Assembly: GCF_000316645.1 (NCBI RefSeq)
Contig: NC_019684.1
Span: 4,369,501 to 4,433,500, forward strand
Source of the DNA: Nostoc sp. PCC 7524
GTDB taxonomy: Bacteria; Cyanobacteriota; Cyanobacteriia; Cyanobacteriales; Nostocaceae
Direction of reading: 5' to 3'
Length of the DNA: 64,000 nt
The translations under genes and the position numbers were made by a program. The notes under the pieces were generated by a model. It saw nothing but the letters and a program-made list of their open reading frames with translations, had not been told where the DNA came from and searched no databases. This document shows positions 28,989-39,163 of this stretch, piece by piece; the stretch's first letter is position 1; every line of letters begins with the position of its first letter.

Positions 28989-29750
28989 GATTTTGACTCC
29001 TCCACCAAAAAAACAGGTCTGTGATTTGAGCTTCTGTAACTAAACTTTACTATTGTCGTGCTGACATAGAGACGTGATGTAGCAACAAAAAGTGCCTTAT
29101 ATGGGATTAGTGGTTAGTAATTTTTACTCATGTTGCAGACAGACTTACGCTCCACTACGCTCATAGCAGTTAATTTCTCTTATTTCCTCAATTCTCTTGC
29201 CTATAGCCCCCAAACCTAATTTTCTATAAACACTGTTGATATTTGATTATGTTGCTAAATATGTATAAGTGTATCGTAATTTAGGCTTTTTGTTATAAAA
29301 ATTGAGCGATGTAGTTAGCGATCGCCTGTTAAGTTGAGATAGATTGAAAAAATAGGCTAGTATCTCATCAATAATCAATTAAACAATTATTGGAAAAATC
29401 TCAAGCAGAACAATTGAAGAATTCGTTGAAGATTGCAAGATGTAATAAAAATATAAACAAAAATTTTAGATCCCTAAAAAAAACTAAAGACATAGATAGA
29501 AAATAGGGTATTAAAATTAAGATTTCCCATAAGTAAAGTAATTAACACCTATCAGTAAAAGCAAGACTTGTAGGAATCAAAGTGCAGCTTTGTCAGTCGT
29601 AAAGCCCGAATAAACGGAAAAATTCAAGGTTCTATCTAAAAGAAAAAGCCATAACTCATACTTGAATGCAGTAGCTATGAGTTCATTACATAGCTAATTG
29701 GAACAGTGGCGCATTGTGCAGAGATTAGGTATTTATCTCCAGGAGATTTC
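28989..29750. other. Spacer upstream of pntA with interlaced inverted repeats
   Basis: A 760-bp AT-rich spacer. Near its end are two overlapping inverted repeats: AACTCATA (29653-29660) with TATGAGTT (29676-29683), and TAGCTATG (29672-29679) with CATAGCTA (29689-29696). They lie 55-100 bp before the pntA start, where an operator might be. No gene is visible in the remainder. Confidence 0.4.
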
Positions 29751-30908
29751 ATGAAAATAGCAGTTGCTAAAGAAATTGAAGTTTGTGAACGGCGTGTAGC
29801 ACTAAATCCTGACACCGTAGCGAAATTAGTCAAACAAGGTTTGGAAGTTTGGGTAGAAGCAGGTGCAGGAGAAAGAGCATTTTTTAGTGATGCTGCCTAT
29901 GAAGCAGTAGGCGCTCAAATTATTCACAATTCTGACCAATTATGGGGCGAAACAGATATTTTATTGAAAGTTAGCCCACCGCAAGAACGAGAAGATGGAC
30001 GTGTAGAAATTGACTTACTACGGGAGGGGGCAGTTTTAATCAGTTTCCTCAATCCTTTAGGAAACCCTGTGGTAGCGCAGCAACTAGCTAACCGTCGAGT
30101 AACAGCTTTGAGTATGGAGTTGATCCCCCGTACTACTAGGGCGCAAAGCATGGATGCTTTGTCTTCTCAAGCTTCCTTGGCGGGTTATAAATCAGTCTTA
30201 ATTGCCGCAGCTGCATTACCGAAATATTTCCCCATGCTGACAACGGCTGCTGGCACAATTGCCCCAGCAAAAGTATTTATTATGGGGGCTGGTGTAGCAG
30301 GATTGCAAGCGATCGCCACAGCTAGACGTTTGGGTGCAGTAGTAGAAGCCTTTGATATTCGTCCGCCTGTCAAAGAAGAAGTGCAAAGCTTAGGCGCGAA
30401 ATTCGTGGAAGTGCAGCTAGAAGAAGAAACAACCGCCGCCGGTGGTTACGCCAAAGAAATCTCCGAAGCTAGCAAACAACGTACCCAAGAAGTTCTTGCC
30501 GAACACGTCAAGAACTCAGATGTAGTGATTACAACTGCTCAAGTCCCCGGTAGAAAAGCACCACTGCTAGTTACAACCGAAATGGTGGCACAGATGAAAC
30601 CTGGCTCAGTAATTGTAGATTTAGCCGCAGAACAAGGTGGTAACTGTGCTTGCACTGATCCCGGTAAAGATATCGTTTGGAATGGTGTGACAATTATTGG
30701 GCCGATTAATCTCCCTTCATCCATGCCAGTTCACGCCAGCCAACTGTATTCCAAGAACTTGACATCTTTATTGCAACTGCTAATCAAAGATAAAGCTTTG
30801 AACATAGACTTTGCTGACGACATCATCGATGCAGCCTGCATTACCCACGTCGGTGAAATTCGTAATCAGCGCGTCAAAGATGCGCTACAAGATGCAGTGC
30901 TGAGGTAA
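29751..30908 (+). CDS. pntA: NAD(P) transhydrogenase alpha subunit, part 1
   Basis: 385 residues from the ATG at 29751, chosen for the AGGAG 5-6 nt upstream; an earlier start would add 15 residues without support. It is domain I, which binds NAD(H): MKIAVAKEIEVCERRVALNP, the GxGxxG fold in FIMGAGVAGLQAIATARRLGA near residues 175-195, and TTAQVPGRKAPLLV. The enzyme uses the proton gradient to move hydride from NADH to NADP. Together with the next two genes it makes a three-gene transhydrogenase. Confidence 0.95.
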   Translation: MKIAVAKEIEVCERRVALNPDTVAKLVKQGLEVWVEAGAGERAFFSDAAYEAVGAQIIHNSDQLWGETDILLKVSPPQEREDGRVEIDLLREGAVLISFLNPLGNPVVAQQLANRRVTALSMELIPRTTRAQSMDALSSQASLAGYKSVLIAAAALPKYFPMLTTAAGTIAPAKVFIMGAGVAGLQAIATARRLGAVVEAFDIRPPVKEEVQSLGAKFVEVQLEEETTAAGGYAKEISEASKQRTQEVLAEHVKNSDVVITTAQVPGRKAPLLVTTEMVAQMKPGSVIVDLAAEQGGNCACTDPGKDIVWNGVTIIGPINLPSSMPVHASQLYSKNLTSLLQLLIKDKALNIDFADDIIDAACITHVGEIRNQRVKDALQDAVLR

Positions 30909-31014
30909 TGGGGATGAGGAACTGGGGATTGGGTGAAGAAGTTAGATTGAGTATTTTTCCTTGTTTCTCCTACTCCCCTACTTCCTCTAGCCCCTCAATA
31001 ATAAGGAGTTTTAA

Positions 31015-31308
31015 ATGACAGAAGCATTAATTGCAGCTTTGTTTGTATTTGTGTTGGCATCTTTCACAGGCTTTGAAGTCATCAACAAAGTACCCCCCAC
31101 TCTCCACACCCCCCTAATGTCTGGTTCAAACGCCATTTCGGGTATCGCTGTAATTGGGGCAATAGTAGCAGCCGGTGAGAGAAACACGAACCTATCTGTA
31201 ATTCTTGGTTTAATTGCCGTGGTTCTCGCAACAGTTAACGTTGTTGGTGGGTTTTTAGTGACTGACAGAATGTTACAAATGTTCAAGAAAAAGGAGATTA
31301 AAGCGTGA
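31015..31308 (+). CDS. pntAB: NAD(P) transhydrogenase alpha subunit, part 2 (membrane)
   Basis: 97 residues, domain IIa, with membrane helices (ALFVFVLASFTGFEVI, ISGIAVIGAIVAAGER, LGLIAVVLATVNVVGGFLVT). A good ribosome site AAGGAG lies 6 nt before the ATG. It forms part of the proton channel. Its stop codon overlaps the pntB start as GTGA. Confidence 0.95.
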   Translation: MTEALIAALFVFVLASFTGFEVINKVPPTLHTPLMSGSNAISGIAVIGAIVAAGERNTNLSVILGLIAVVLATVNVVGGFLVTDRMLQMFKKKEIKA

Positions 31309-32711
31309 GCGACTTTATACCAACTGGGATTCAGCTGACGTATTTAGTCGCTGCGTCTTTATTTATCTTGGGTTTGAAAAAACTGGGTTCTCCTGCTACT
31401 GCACGCAACGGTAATGTGATTGCGGCTGTGGGGATGTTGCTGGCTATTGTCGCCACAATGCTAGACCAGCACGTATTAAACTATGAGATGATTTTGTTAG
31501 GTTTAGCAATTGGTTCAGCCATTGGTGCGATCGCCGCCTACAAAGTTCAGATGACAGAAATGCCCCAAATGGTGGGCTTACTCAACGGTTTAGGTGGTGC
31601 GGCTTCGGCATTAGTCGCTGTTGCCGAGTTCTGGCGATTGTTGGATGCTGGCGCACCTGTACCCCTAGATGTCAACATTTCTATGTTGTTGGATGTGTTA
31701 ATTGGTGGTGTCACCTTCACAGGTAGTTTTCTCGCCTTCGCCAAATTGCAAGGATTAATTAGCGGTTCGCCAATTACATTTCCGTTACAGCAACCATTTA
31801 ACCTTTTGCTGTTGGGTGCTTATATAGCAGGTAGTGCCTACTTAATTATCACACCCGATACCTTACCTGTATTCTTGGCAGTAGTTGCAGTATCCCTAGT
31901 TTTGGGTGTGATGTTCGTCATCCCTATTGGCGGTGGTGATATGCCAGTAGTAATTTCGCTGCTGAACTCCTTATCAGGTATCGCGGCGGCGGCGGCGGGT
32001 TTTGTGGTGATGAACAATATGTTAATTATTGCCGGCGCATTAGTGGGGGCTTCCGGCTTAATCCTCACCGAGATTATGTGTAAAGCCATGAACCGTTCCC
32101 TTTTCAGCGTGCTGTTCAGTGCGTTTGGTTCAGGGGGAAGTACTGCTGTTGGTGGCGCGACTGCTGGTGCAAGTGATCAAAGTGTCCACAGCATCGATCC
32201 TGAAGAAGGGGCGATGATGTTAGGTTATGCGCGTTCTGTAGTAATTGTCCCTGGTTATGGGATGGCAGTAGCCCAAGCACAACATAGTGTAAGAGAATTG
32301 GCAGATCAATTAGAACGCATGGGCGTTGATGTCAAGTATGCCATTCATCCCGTCGCAGGTAGAATGCCGGGACACATGAATGTATTGTTAGCAGAGGCGA
32401 ATGTGCCGTACACCCAGTTGTATGACATGGAAGATATCAATCCGCAGTTTGAACAAGCAGATGTAGCTTTAGTAATTGGGGCAAATGATGTAGTGAATCC
32501 GGCGGCACGTAGTGATACCAATAGCCCAATTTACGGTATGCCGATTCTGGAGGTAGATAGGGCGAAGCACACCATCGTAATTAAGCGTGGGATGAGTGCA
32601 GGTTTTGCTGGTGTAGATAATGAATTGTTCTACAAAGATAAAACCACAATGCTTTTTGGTAGTGCTAAAGATATGGTGTCGAAGTTAGTTTCTGAAGTAA
32701 AGCAGCTTTAG
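31305..32711 (+). CDS. pntB: NAD(P) transhydrogenase beta subunit
   Basis: 468 residues, GTG start overlapping the preceding stop. The N-terminal two thirds are membrane helices (proton channel). The C-terminal NADP-binding domain III has VIVPGYGMAVAQAQHSVREL, KYAIHPVAGRMPGHMNVLLAEA and VALVIGANDVVNPAAR. It completes the Pnt complex. A probable terminator follows. Confidence 0.97.
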   Translation: MSDFIPTGIQLTYLVAASLFILGLKKLGSPATARNGNVIAAVGMLLAIVATMLDQHVLNYEMILLGLAIGSAIGAIAAYKVQMTEMPQMVGLLNGLGGAASALVAVAEFWRLLDAGAPVPLDVNISMLLDVLIGGVTFTGSFLAFAKLQGLISGSPITFPLQQPFNLLLLGAYIAGSAYLIITPDTLPVFLAVVAVSLVLGVMFVIPIGGGDMPVVISLLNSLSGIAAAAAGFVVMNNMLIIAGALVGASGLILTEIMCKAMNRSLFSVLFSAFGSGGSTAVGGATAGASDQSVHSIDPEEGAMMLGYARSVVIVPGYGMAVAQAQHSVRELADQLERMGVDVKYAIHPVAGRMPGHMNVLLAEANVPYTQLYDMEDINPQFEQADVALVIGANDVVNPAARSDTNSPIYGMPILEVDRAKHTIVIKRGMSAGFAGVDNELFYKDKTTMLFGSAKDMVSKLVSEVKQL

Positions 32712-32739
32712 GTAACTAAGAATAATTTATAATAGTTTG

Positions 32740-32777
32740 CTTGCCTTGGGGTTGTGATGCTTCTGAGGCAAGTTTTT
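32740..32777 (+). terminator. Terminator after pntB
   Basis: CTTGCCT (32740-32746) pairs with AGGCAAG (32766-32772), then TTTTT; the loop is large (19 nt). Confidence 0.6.
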
Positions 32778-32840
32778 GTACATTAAATCGATAGAAAAAG
32801 TTAAAAGACTTGGTTATGGCTTTCGTAACTTTAATAATTT

Positions 32841-33790
32841 GGTAGTGGTAAATATGTAGTGAAACCTGATAATTTCTAACTCAAATTACTCATTTTTTGC
32901 TATGGGAATTTTGAATTATATTTAACTTGCTGATTGAATTGTCTCTCAAGGATAAGATTGCTAAATATATCGTTAAGCCAGAAAATGTTAAAAGTAATCA
33001 AGTACAAGTATTTTGAAATTAGAATATTGCAGCCTCGATGTCAACCAAAACACCTAATTGCCCCAGTTGCGGTTCTCAACACACTGTCAAAAACGGTAGG
33101 ATTCATAATCAAAAACCAAAGTATCAGTGTCAAAACTGTAAAAGACAGTTTATATAAAATCCCACTAATAAATTTATTACTAAAGATACTATAGAACTAA
33201 TTGATAGACTTTTGCTTGAGAAGATACCTCTGGCAGGTATTGCTCGTGCTGTTCTTGTTTCAAAAACTTGGTTACAAAAATACGTTAATAACAAATATGC
33301 TCAGATTCCTCAAGAAATAAAGGTTTCAGAGAAACCTAAAGGGAAGTTGACTATCGAATGTGATGAGGCTTGGTCATTCGTAACTAGTAAAAATAATAAG
33401 CAATGGATTTGGTTATCCTTAGACAAAAATACTAGAGAAATAGTCGGCATTTACATTGGTGATCGCAGCGAAGATGGAGCTAGGGAATTATGGAATTCTC
33501 TACCACCAGTTTATCGTCAATGCGCTGTTTGTTATACAGATTTTTGGGCTGCTTATGCACAAGTTATTCCTCACAAACGTCATTAGGCAGTAGGGAAAGA
33601 AAGTGGCAAGACTAGCCATATTGAATGTTTTAATAATACAATGCGCCAAAGAATGTCTCGTTTGGTTAGAAAGACTTTATCCTTCTCTAAAAAGCTAGAA
33701 AACCATATTGGTGCTATTTGGTATTTTATTCATCATTATAACTCTTGCTGTTGCGCCTAAATTTATTATCACTACATATTTACCACTACC
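32841..33790 (+). mobile_element. IS1-family element with perfect 22-bp terminal inverted repeats
   Basis: The left end starts GGTAGTGGTAAATATGTAGT at 32841 and the right end (33769-33790) is its exact reverse complement over 22 bp. The element is 950 bp and contains the single decayed transposase gene. I could not find a convincing target duplication. Confidence 0.9.
33038..33760 (+). pseudogene. IS1-family transposase, two in-frame stops
   Basis: The frame from ATG 33038 to TAA 33760 encodes a single IS1-type transposase of 240 codons. Its zinc-binding N-terminus reads NCPSCGSQHTVKNG and CQNCKRQF; the catalytic part has the DDE-like TIECDEAWSFV, YTDFWAAY and HIECFNNTMRQRMSR. A TAA interrupts at 33155-33157 and a TAG at 33584-33586 (after PHKRH). 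Both could be single-base changes. The protein is not made in full, so the element is immobile unless supplied in trans. Confidence 0.92.
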
Positions 33791-34445
33791 TATGATTCTT
33801 ATTTTTATTCTGATGATTTTATTAGAATAGGACTAACTAAGTAGGATATTTATCAAGTTAGAGATGCACCTTAGATATAATAAAAATAATGCTAATGCTG
33901 TCTATAATATTCTATATATTATTATCTATACTGAAACTGTACTATTCTTTGAAGTTGATAGTAATTACTTGAATTAGTATTATCTGTGCTGAATAATTTT
34001 TATCTTAATGCCACTAAATCAGAAAACTTTAGCTGAAAAGAAGGTTAGAAATACTTCTAAACTGACTCATCAAAAGTGCATACGATCGCCTGACTTAAAA
34101 CCGCCAATCCTAACAATCACACAATCAGAATTAATGGCAATCTTAACCCCAATGCACGCGATCGCCTTCTAATGAGACTGAAGGTTGCATTACATTACAC
34201 CTGAAACTAAAAATAGATGGATTGTTGGCGAATATAGCGAGGCTTCTTAATCTGGAAATCTTTAGAAGCTACTTAATAAAACATAAGTGCATTTCTATAA
34301 TTAAACTTTATAAATAAATTCATATTAAATAAGAAATACTGTTATGCAACTTCTATGCAACTACAGTTATATAAAGCGATACTGGTAGAGTACACACCAG
34401 TTTATGCAACTAGCTAGAACTGCTGATATACAAGGATTTTTGCAA
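33791..34445. other. Spacer between IS1 and the tRNA genes
   Basis: AT-rich, with two HIP1-like octamers. I see no gene, RNA or strong hairpin. Confidence 0.4.
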
Positions 34446-34517
34446 AGCCCGTGACGAGGATTGAACTCGTGACCTCACCCTTACCAAGGGTGTGCTCTAC
34501 CACTGAGCCACACGGGC
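34446..34517 (-). tRNA. tRNA-Thr (GGT)
   Basis: A 72-nt cloverleaf with acceptor stem GCCCGTG/CACGGGC, anticodon stem CACCC/GGGTG around loop TTGGTAA (anticodon GGT), and T-arm GTTCAATC. No CCA is encoded. Confidence 0.95.
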
Positions 34518-34576
34518 GAAATTTTGACAAATTCTAGATTTTGAATTTAAGTAAATCCAAAATCTAAAATTGAAGG

Positions 34577-34659
34577 TGGGCCGGGCTGGATTTGAACCAG
34601 CGTAGGCGTAAACCAACGGATTTACAGTCCGTCTCCATTAACCACTCGGACACCGACCC
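34577..34659 (-). tRNA. tRNA-Tyr (GTA)
   Basis: An 83-nt class II tRNA with long variable arm. Acceptor GGGTCGG pairs with CCGGCCC (one G-T), anticodon stem ACGGA/TCCGT around CTGTAAA (anticodon GTA). Transcribed ahead of tRNA-Thr on the same strand. Confidence 0.95.
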
Positions 34660-34735
34660 CTATGTCCCACGATTTACAATATTAGCAGCAGATTTTAGAA
34701 AGTGCAAGGTTAGTTAGAAAAATTTTTAGTAAGTT

Positions 34736-34878
34736 CGTAGTAAGGACTTTAGTCCTGAATGGTTCTCAGCACTCAAATGCTTACCCTTTGGTTCGTTAGT
34801 CGCACCCTGCGGGAAGGCTAACGCCAATATGGGGGAAACCCCCTTCTCTACGTTCGCGTAGCGTGTCGTAGAGAAGAA
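34736..34878. repeat. Cluster of palindromic repeats
   Basis: Contains GGACTTTAGTCC, the same palindrome as in the 59.5-kb repeat, a GGGGG/CCCCC stem, and TTCTCTACG with CGTAGAGAA. Such mosaics are common between Nostoc genes. Confidence 0.6.
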
Positions 34879-34901
34879 AGTGCTAACTCACTACAAACCT
34901 C

Positions 34902-36719
34902 CTAATCTAGAAGTTCTCCGGTTTCTTGCAGAGAGTGCAAGCGGCGGTAAATACCTTCATGACGCAAGAGTTCATCATGGCTACCGACTTCTACAATCTT
35001 TCCTTGGTCTAAAACCACAATCTTATCTGCTTCCCGTACTGTACTCAGGCGGTGAGCAATGACAACTGTGGTACAAGTCCCTTGAATTGATCGCATGGCT
35101 AGTTGAATGGAACGCTCAGATTCGTAATCTAAACTAGAGGTGGCTTCGTCAAAAATTAGGACATCGGGTTGTACTAGCAAGGCTCTAGCAATCCCCAAAC
35201 GCTGTCTTTGTCCACCAGATAATCTGACACCACGTTCCCCCACAACGGTGTAATAGCCTTGGGGTAGCTGTTTGACTACTTCGTCAACCCTCGCAATTCT
35301 ACAGGCTTCTTGAACTTCCTCAAAAGTAGCTTCTGGTCTACCGTAGGTGAGGTTATCCAAAACAGTACCGTTGAAAACGTCTACTTCTTGGTGAACGATC
35401 GCCAGTCTGCGTCTATACTTACCTACATTCAAGGTGCGAATATCTTGACCATCAATCAGAATCTGTCCGTCTTGGGGTTCAAAATAGCGCAATAGTAGTT
35501 TCACGAGTGTAGACTTACCAGATCCAGAACGTCCGACTAAAGCGACGGTTTGGTATGGCTCAATCAACAAGTTGATATCTTGCAGCACTTTCCGGCTAGC
35601 ATCATAACCAAAGCTGACATGAGAAAATTCCAGTTTACCTGTGAATTTATAGGGTGATGCTGTCTCTTCTTCCTCTACAATCCCAACTGATTCATTACCA
35701 ATTGGTTCCTGCAAAAATTCATGAAACCGCAGCATAGAAGAATAGCGACGAGCAAACACTTCAGCTAGTGTGCTAATTGGTTCTAGCTCGGAATATGCCA
35801 TGCTAGAAAGAGTTAAGGTCATGACAAAATGACCGAGAGAAATTTGACCGTTGACTGTTGCAGCTAAAGTTAAACCCAGGATAGCAAACACGCAAAACTG
35901 AATCACAGCTTTTTGCCAAGTAATCAGATTCACATATCCTTTATGGATACGATAATCGACTACTTTTAGTTCTCTATCCAAGCGTTGTGTTTGCCTTTTT
36001 AATTCTTTGGCTTCGGTAGCAAAAGCTTTGACAGTTTTGATATTGGTGATTAGTTCGGAAGTCCGGCTTTCGGTGTCTTCCATGTATTTATCTAAACGCT
36101 CTTCATGCCAAATTATGCGCTGTAATTTCTTCAAGCTAAAGCCGAGAATGACTACAAAGGAAATCAAATATAACAGCGCAATTCGCCATTCAATCAACAA
36201 GATAACTACAAAAATTCCCAATACCCGAAACAGTTTTGGAACTAACTGTCCAGCGATTTCAGGATATGTCCAAGTGTGGTTAGAAAGTCCTCTGGCGACT
36301 CTACCAGCGATACGTCCAGGGTTATTGACATCATAAAATTCTAGGGGGAGAGTGAGGATTTTGGCGATCGCTGTTTGGGTTTTATCTCGACGCGCTCTTA
36401 AAGCTATATCCCAGTGAAACCAGGCGGTTAACCAAGGCTGTGTAGGCGCTCTCACTACGGTGACAAGAAAAATTAAACCCAGCAATACACTTAAAGTTAG
36501 AGGTTTATTGACTGGGTAATTGGTAACGTTGGCAATAATTGCGATCGCTTGTGTTAATGGTTGATCCAACGGTTGACCAGACAGAACGTTCAAAATCTGC
36601 CCAATCGCATAAGGAACCACCAAATCCACAATTTCATAAATACTAGACGCTGTAATACTGAAAATACTCAGCTTCCAGTCAGCACGAAAATAATTAATTA
36701 GGTCTTGAAATTTAGCCAT
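34902..36719 (-). CDS. ABC exporter, fused membrane and ATPase domains
   Basis: About 605 residues from the ATG at 36719 (a GTG three codons earlier is possible). Six membrane helices are followed by a nucleotide-binding domain: Walker A GRSGSGKST, signature [15 protein letters not shown], Walker B VLIFDEATSSLD and the H-loop AHRLSTV. It is a half-transporter that works as a homodimer. The substrate, perhaps lipid, peptide or drug, cannot be told. It has no C39 peptidase and no HlyD partner nearby, unlike the exporters at 53.4 and 62.3 kb. Confidence 0.93.
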   Translation of the reverse strand: MAKFQDLINYFRADWKLSIFSITASSIYEIVDLVVPYAIGQILNVLSGQPLDQPLTQAIAIIANVTNYPVNKPLTLSVLLGLIFLVTVVRAPTQPWLTAWFHWDIALRARRDKTQTAIAKILTLPLEFYDVNNPGRIAGRVARGLSNHTWTYPEIAGQLVPKLFRVLGIFVVILLIEWRIALLYLISFVVILGFSLKKLQRIIWHEERLDKYMEDTESRTSELITNIKTVKAFATEAKELKRQTQRLDRELKVVDYRIHKGYVNLITWQKAVIQFCVFAILGLTLAATVNGQISLGHFVMTLTLSSMAYSELEPISTLAEVFARRYSSMLRFHEFLQEPIGNESVGIVEEEETASPYKFTGKLEFSHVSFGYDASRKVLQDINLLIEPYQTVALVGRSGSGKSTLVKLLLRYFEPQDGQILIDGQDIRTLNVGKYRRRLAIVHQEVDVFNGTVLDNLTYGRPEATFEEVQEACRIARVDEVVKQLPQGYYTVVGERGVRLSGGQRQRLGIARALLVQPDVLIFDEATSSLDYESERSIQLAMRSIQGTCTTVVIAHRLSTVREADKIVVLDQGKIVEVGSHDELLRHEGIYRRLHSLQETGELLD

Positions 36720-36828
36720 GATGCACACTGCCCAAGAGTGCGAGTGTTAGCTGGGAGTTATCATACTACACATATATTACAATTATGGTCAATAGTTAAA
36801 TGATAAATCACCCATTTGGGTGAATTGA

Positions 36829-37647
36829 TCATTTTGCGGGGAAAAATTCCAGACGATAGCGATAAAGGGCTACTGGTCGAGAACCTGCGGTAAAGTAATC
36901 TGGATCTTGGGGTGAAAGATAAACAGCAGTAACTTGATCTGCCTCAATTGCTGGATTCGATGTAGGAAGTTGATGATAAGCTGTGGTAGATTCAACCGAG
37001 TTTAAATAAGGTCTAGAACCACCTTTAAATAATTGTTGAAATACTTCTGCTGTGATGAATCTACCATCTGCGGTTGTTTCTGTAGCGCGTGCGGTGATGA
37101 TAGAAACTAATTGGCGTTCTCCGCGTAAAAAGGTAATCTGGCGATTAGGCGAATCTGGATCTACTTTGACTGACAATACAGCTTCGTCACCTAAATAAGC
37201 TCTAGCTAGATTTAAGCTATTAAATTCTCTATCTGCTACTAAAAATTTTGCTGGTTTTTCTATTTTAGGAATGAATTTTAAATTAGAAATAGGTGTATCT
37301 AGTTGCGCTTTCACAAAGCGAACTAAAAAACTTATAGGCTGATTGAGTTGTTGGCGATTACCTTCAAATCCAGGCGTAATAATATCTGGTGCTAGAGGTG
37401 CTGCTAAATCTACTAAGGTGCTTTTCACTTGCCAATTCCCAGCCATCCATTCAGGATAGACTAAATCCCCTTTAGCTGGCTGTACGGAAGTTAATTTTTC
37501 CCATTGGGGAAAGTTATCTAAACGCTCAGATAATTCACCTGCGATCGCTAAAGGTGGGGCGTAGCCCATCGCTTGTTCACTCCATCCCAATAGGAGAAAA
37601 ATAATTAAACAAATACTAGAAATTACCCTGATAGTAAACTTAGTCAT
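36829..37647 (-). CDS. Exported protein, DUF6816-like
   Basis: 272 residues. A signal peptide covers about residues 1-28 (SICLIIFLLLGWSEQAMG). The mature part resembles a lumenal or periplasmic family conserved in cyanobacteria and plants: YPEWMAGNWQVKSTLVDLAAPLAPDI and VALYRYRLEFFP at the end. No cofactor motif is visible. Function unknown. Confidence 0.75.
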   Translation of the reverse strand: MTKFTIRVISSICLIIFLLLGWSEQAMGYAPPLAIAGELSERLDNFPQWEKLTSVQPAKGDLVYPEWMAGNWQVKSTLVDLAAPLAPDIITPGFEGNRQQLNQPISFLVRFVKAQLDTPISNLKFIPKIEKPAKFLVADREFNSLNLARAYLGDEAVLSVKVDPDSPNRQITFLRGERQLVSIITARATETTADGRFITAEVFQQLFKGGSRPYLNSVESTTAYHQLPTSNPAIEADQVTAVYLSPQDPDYFTAGSRPVALYRYRLEFFPAK

Positions 37648-37759
37648 TAGTCATTAGCAATTAGTTCTCTCTTTCTTCCTCATCTTCCCTCACTCCCCAC
37701 TCTCTACTCACTACTCCCTATGTTTCTTGAAAGGGCTAAAGCCCTCACTACAAACATTT

Positions 37760-38164
37760 CTAAATCTCTACTGGTATGGGTTGCCAAACTTCGCCATATT
37801 TTTCTTTTAATGCTTGCCAAGCTTCTACCTGTCCTGGCTCATATTCTCCGGGTTTACCCCACTGTAAAAATGCACTCAAAGCAGGCTCTTGATTCTCATC
37901 TAAAAACCGAATGGCATAAGTCGGAAAATTACCTCTTTTGGCTTCACCTGTTTCAAATTTTACTTGTGTAATTTTATCCATATTCAAGTGAAATTCAAAG
38001 CCTTCAGTGTGCATATTGGCATATCTACCTTTGGGCAATACTGCATAAAATAGTTTTTCAATTCTACCCCTTGCTTCTAATACAGCAGCACTGCTAGTTA
38101 CAATTAATCGTAGAGTTCCCAAAGTTTCACAAGCTTCTAAAAAATCTTTTAAATTAGTACTCAT
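37760..38164 (-). CDS. HutX/ChuX-like family protein
   Basis: 134 residues, cytosolic. The core FYAVLPKGRYANMHTEGFEFHL and AIRFLDENQEPALSAFLQWGK resembles the heme-handling ChuX/HutX fold, with a short N-terminal helix LKDFLEACETLGTLRLIV. The family assignment is from pattern only. It precedes phoH by 39 bp in the opposite orientation of reading order (it lies upstream of nothing related). Confidence 0.55.
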   Translation of the reverse strand: MSTNLKDFLEACETLGTLRLIVTSSAAVLEARGRIEKLFYAVLPKGRYANMHTEGFEFHLNMDKITQVKFETGEAKRGNFPTYAIRFLDENQEPALSAFLQWGKPGEYEPGQVEAWQALKEKYGEVWQPIPVEI

Positions 38165-38203
38165 ACCCGCTATCCTTTTTAATTATTGACTAATGACTAA
38201 TAA

Positions 38204-39163
38204 CTAATGACCACTTTCATGCTTATCGTAAGCACTGACAATTCTCTGCACTAGGGGATGACGGACAACATCTTTTTGATTAAATTCACAAAAAGCTATG
38301 CCTTCAACGTGCTTTAAAATTTGCAAAGCTACTGTTAAACCTGATTGTTGATTCATGGGTAAATCAGTTTGTGTGATGTCGCCTGTAATCACCATGCGAG
38401 AACGGAAACCCAAACGTGTTAATACCATTTTCATTTGGGCTGGTGTGGTATTTTGTGCTTCATCTACAATCACAAAAGCATGGTTTAAAGTCCGTCCTCG
38501 CATATAAGCAAGTGGTGCGACTTCAATAATGCCCCTTTCTATCAAGTTATTGACTTTTTCTTGGTCAATGAATTCATAAATTGCATCGTAAAGTGGGCGG
38601 AGATAGGGATTAATTTTTTGCTGCAAATCTCCAGGTAAAAATCCTAATCTTTCACCAGCTTCTACTGCCGGACGTGTCAAAATCAGCTTTTCTACTTGGT
38701 TAGCAAGGAGTGCTTGCACAGCGATAACTACGGCAAGGTATGTTTTACCAGTTCCAGCCGGGCCAATGCAGAAGGTAAGATCATGCTTACCGATAGCTTC
38801 GATGTACTGGCGTTGTCTAAAGGTTTTGGCGCGGACTTCTTCACCTCTACGAGTTCTGGCTAAAATATCTCGCTGTAGTTCTCGGAGTTCGTCTTCTTGA
38901 TGAGTATCTAAAGCTTGACGGGCTGTTAATATATCAGCACTGGAGATATTATTGCCTTGAATCCAAATATTTTCTAGCGATCGCACTAATTTCGCAGCCA
39001 AGTTTTTTTGATTGTCTGTCCCGGAAATATGTAATTCTTGCCCACGCAGTACCAAGCTAGCGCCTGTTTGCCGAGATAGGATTTTGAGATTTTCTTCTCT
39101 ATCACCTGCTAGAGCGATCGCACTGGGAATGTTAGGCAGCTGAATGATTAAGGCATCTGCCAT
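38204..39163 (-). CDS. phoH: PhoH family ATPase
   Basis: 319 residues. An N-terminal KH-like region is followed by a PhoH ATPase domain with Walker A GPAGTGKT at 134-141, TRPAVEAGERLGFLPGD, and Walker B VIVDEAQNTTP with TGDITQTDLP. PhoH proteins are RNA-linked helicase-like NTPases, often phosphate or stress linked. rpsU lies upstream on the same strand with a long spacer. Confidence 0.95.
   Translation of the reverse strand: MADALIIQLPNIPSAIALAGDREENLKILSRQTGASLVLRGQELHISGTDNQKNLAAKLVRSLENIWIQGNNISSADILTARQALDTHQEDELRELQRDILARTRRGEEVRAKTFRQRQYIEAIGKHDLTFCIGPAGTGKTYLAVVIAVQALLANQVEKLILTRPAVEAGERLGFLPGDLQQKINPYLRPLYDAIYEFIDQEKVNNLIERGIIEVAPLAYMRGRTLNHAFVIVDEAQNTTPAQMKMVLTRLGFRSRMVITGDITQTDLPMNQQSGLTVALQILKHVEGIAFCEFNQKDVVRHPLVQRIVSAYDKHESGH

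Noticed and set aside
32831..33800. Target duplication of the IS1 element
   Set aside because: Flanks TTAATAATTT and TATGATTCTT do not give a clear 8-9 bp match.
34902..36719. Third peptide exporter
   Set aside because: The ABC exporter here lacks C39 and HlyD neighbours, so it is not linked to the peptide locus.
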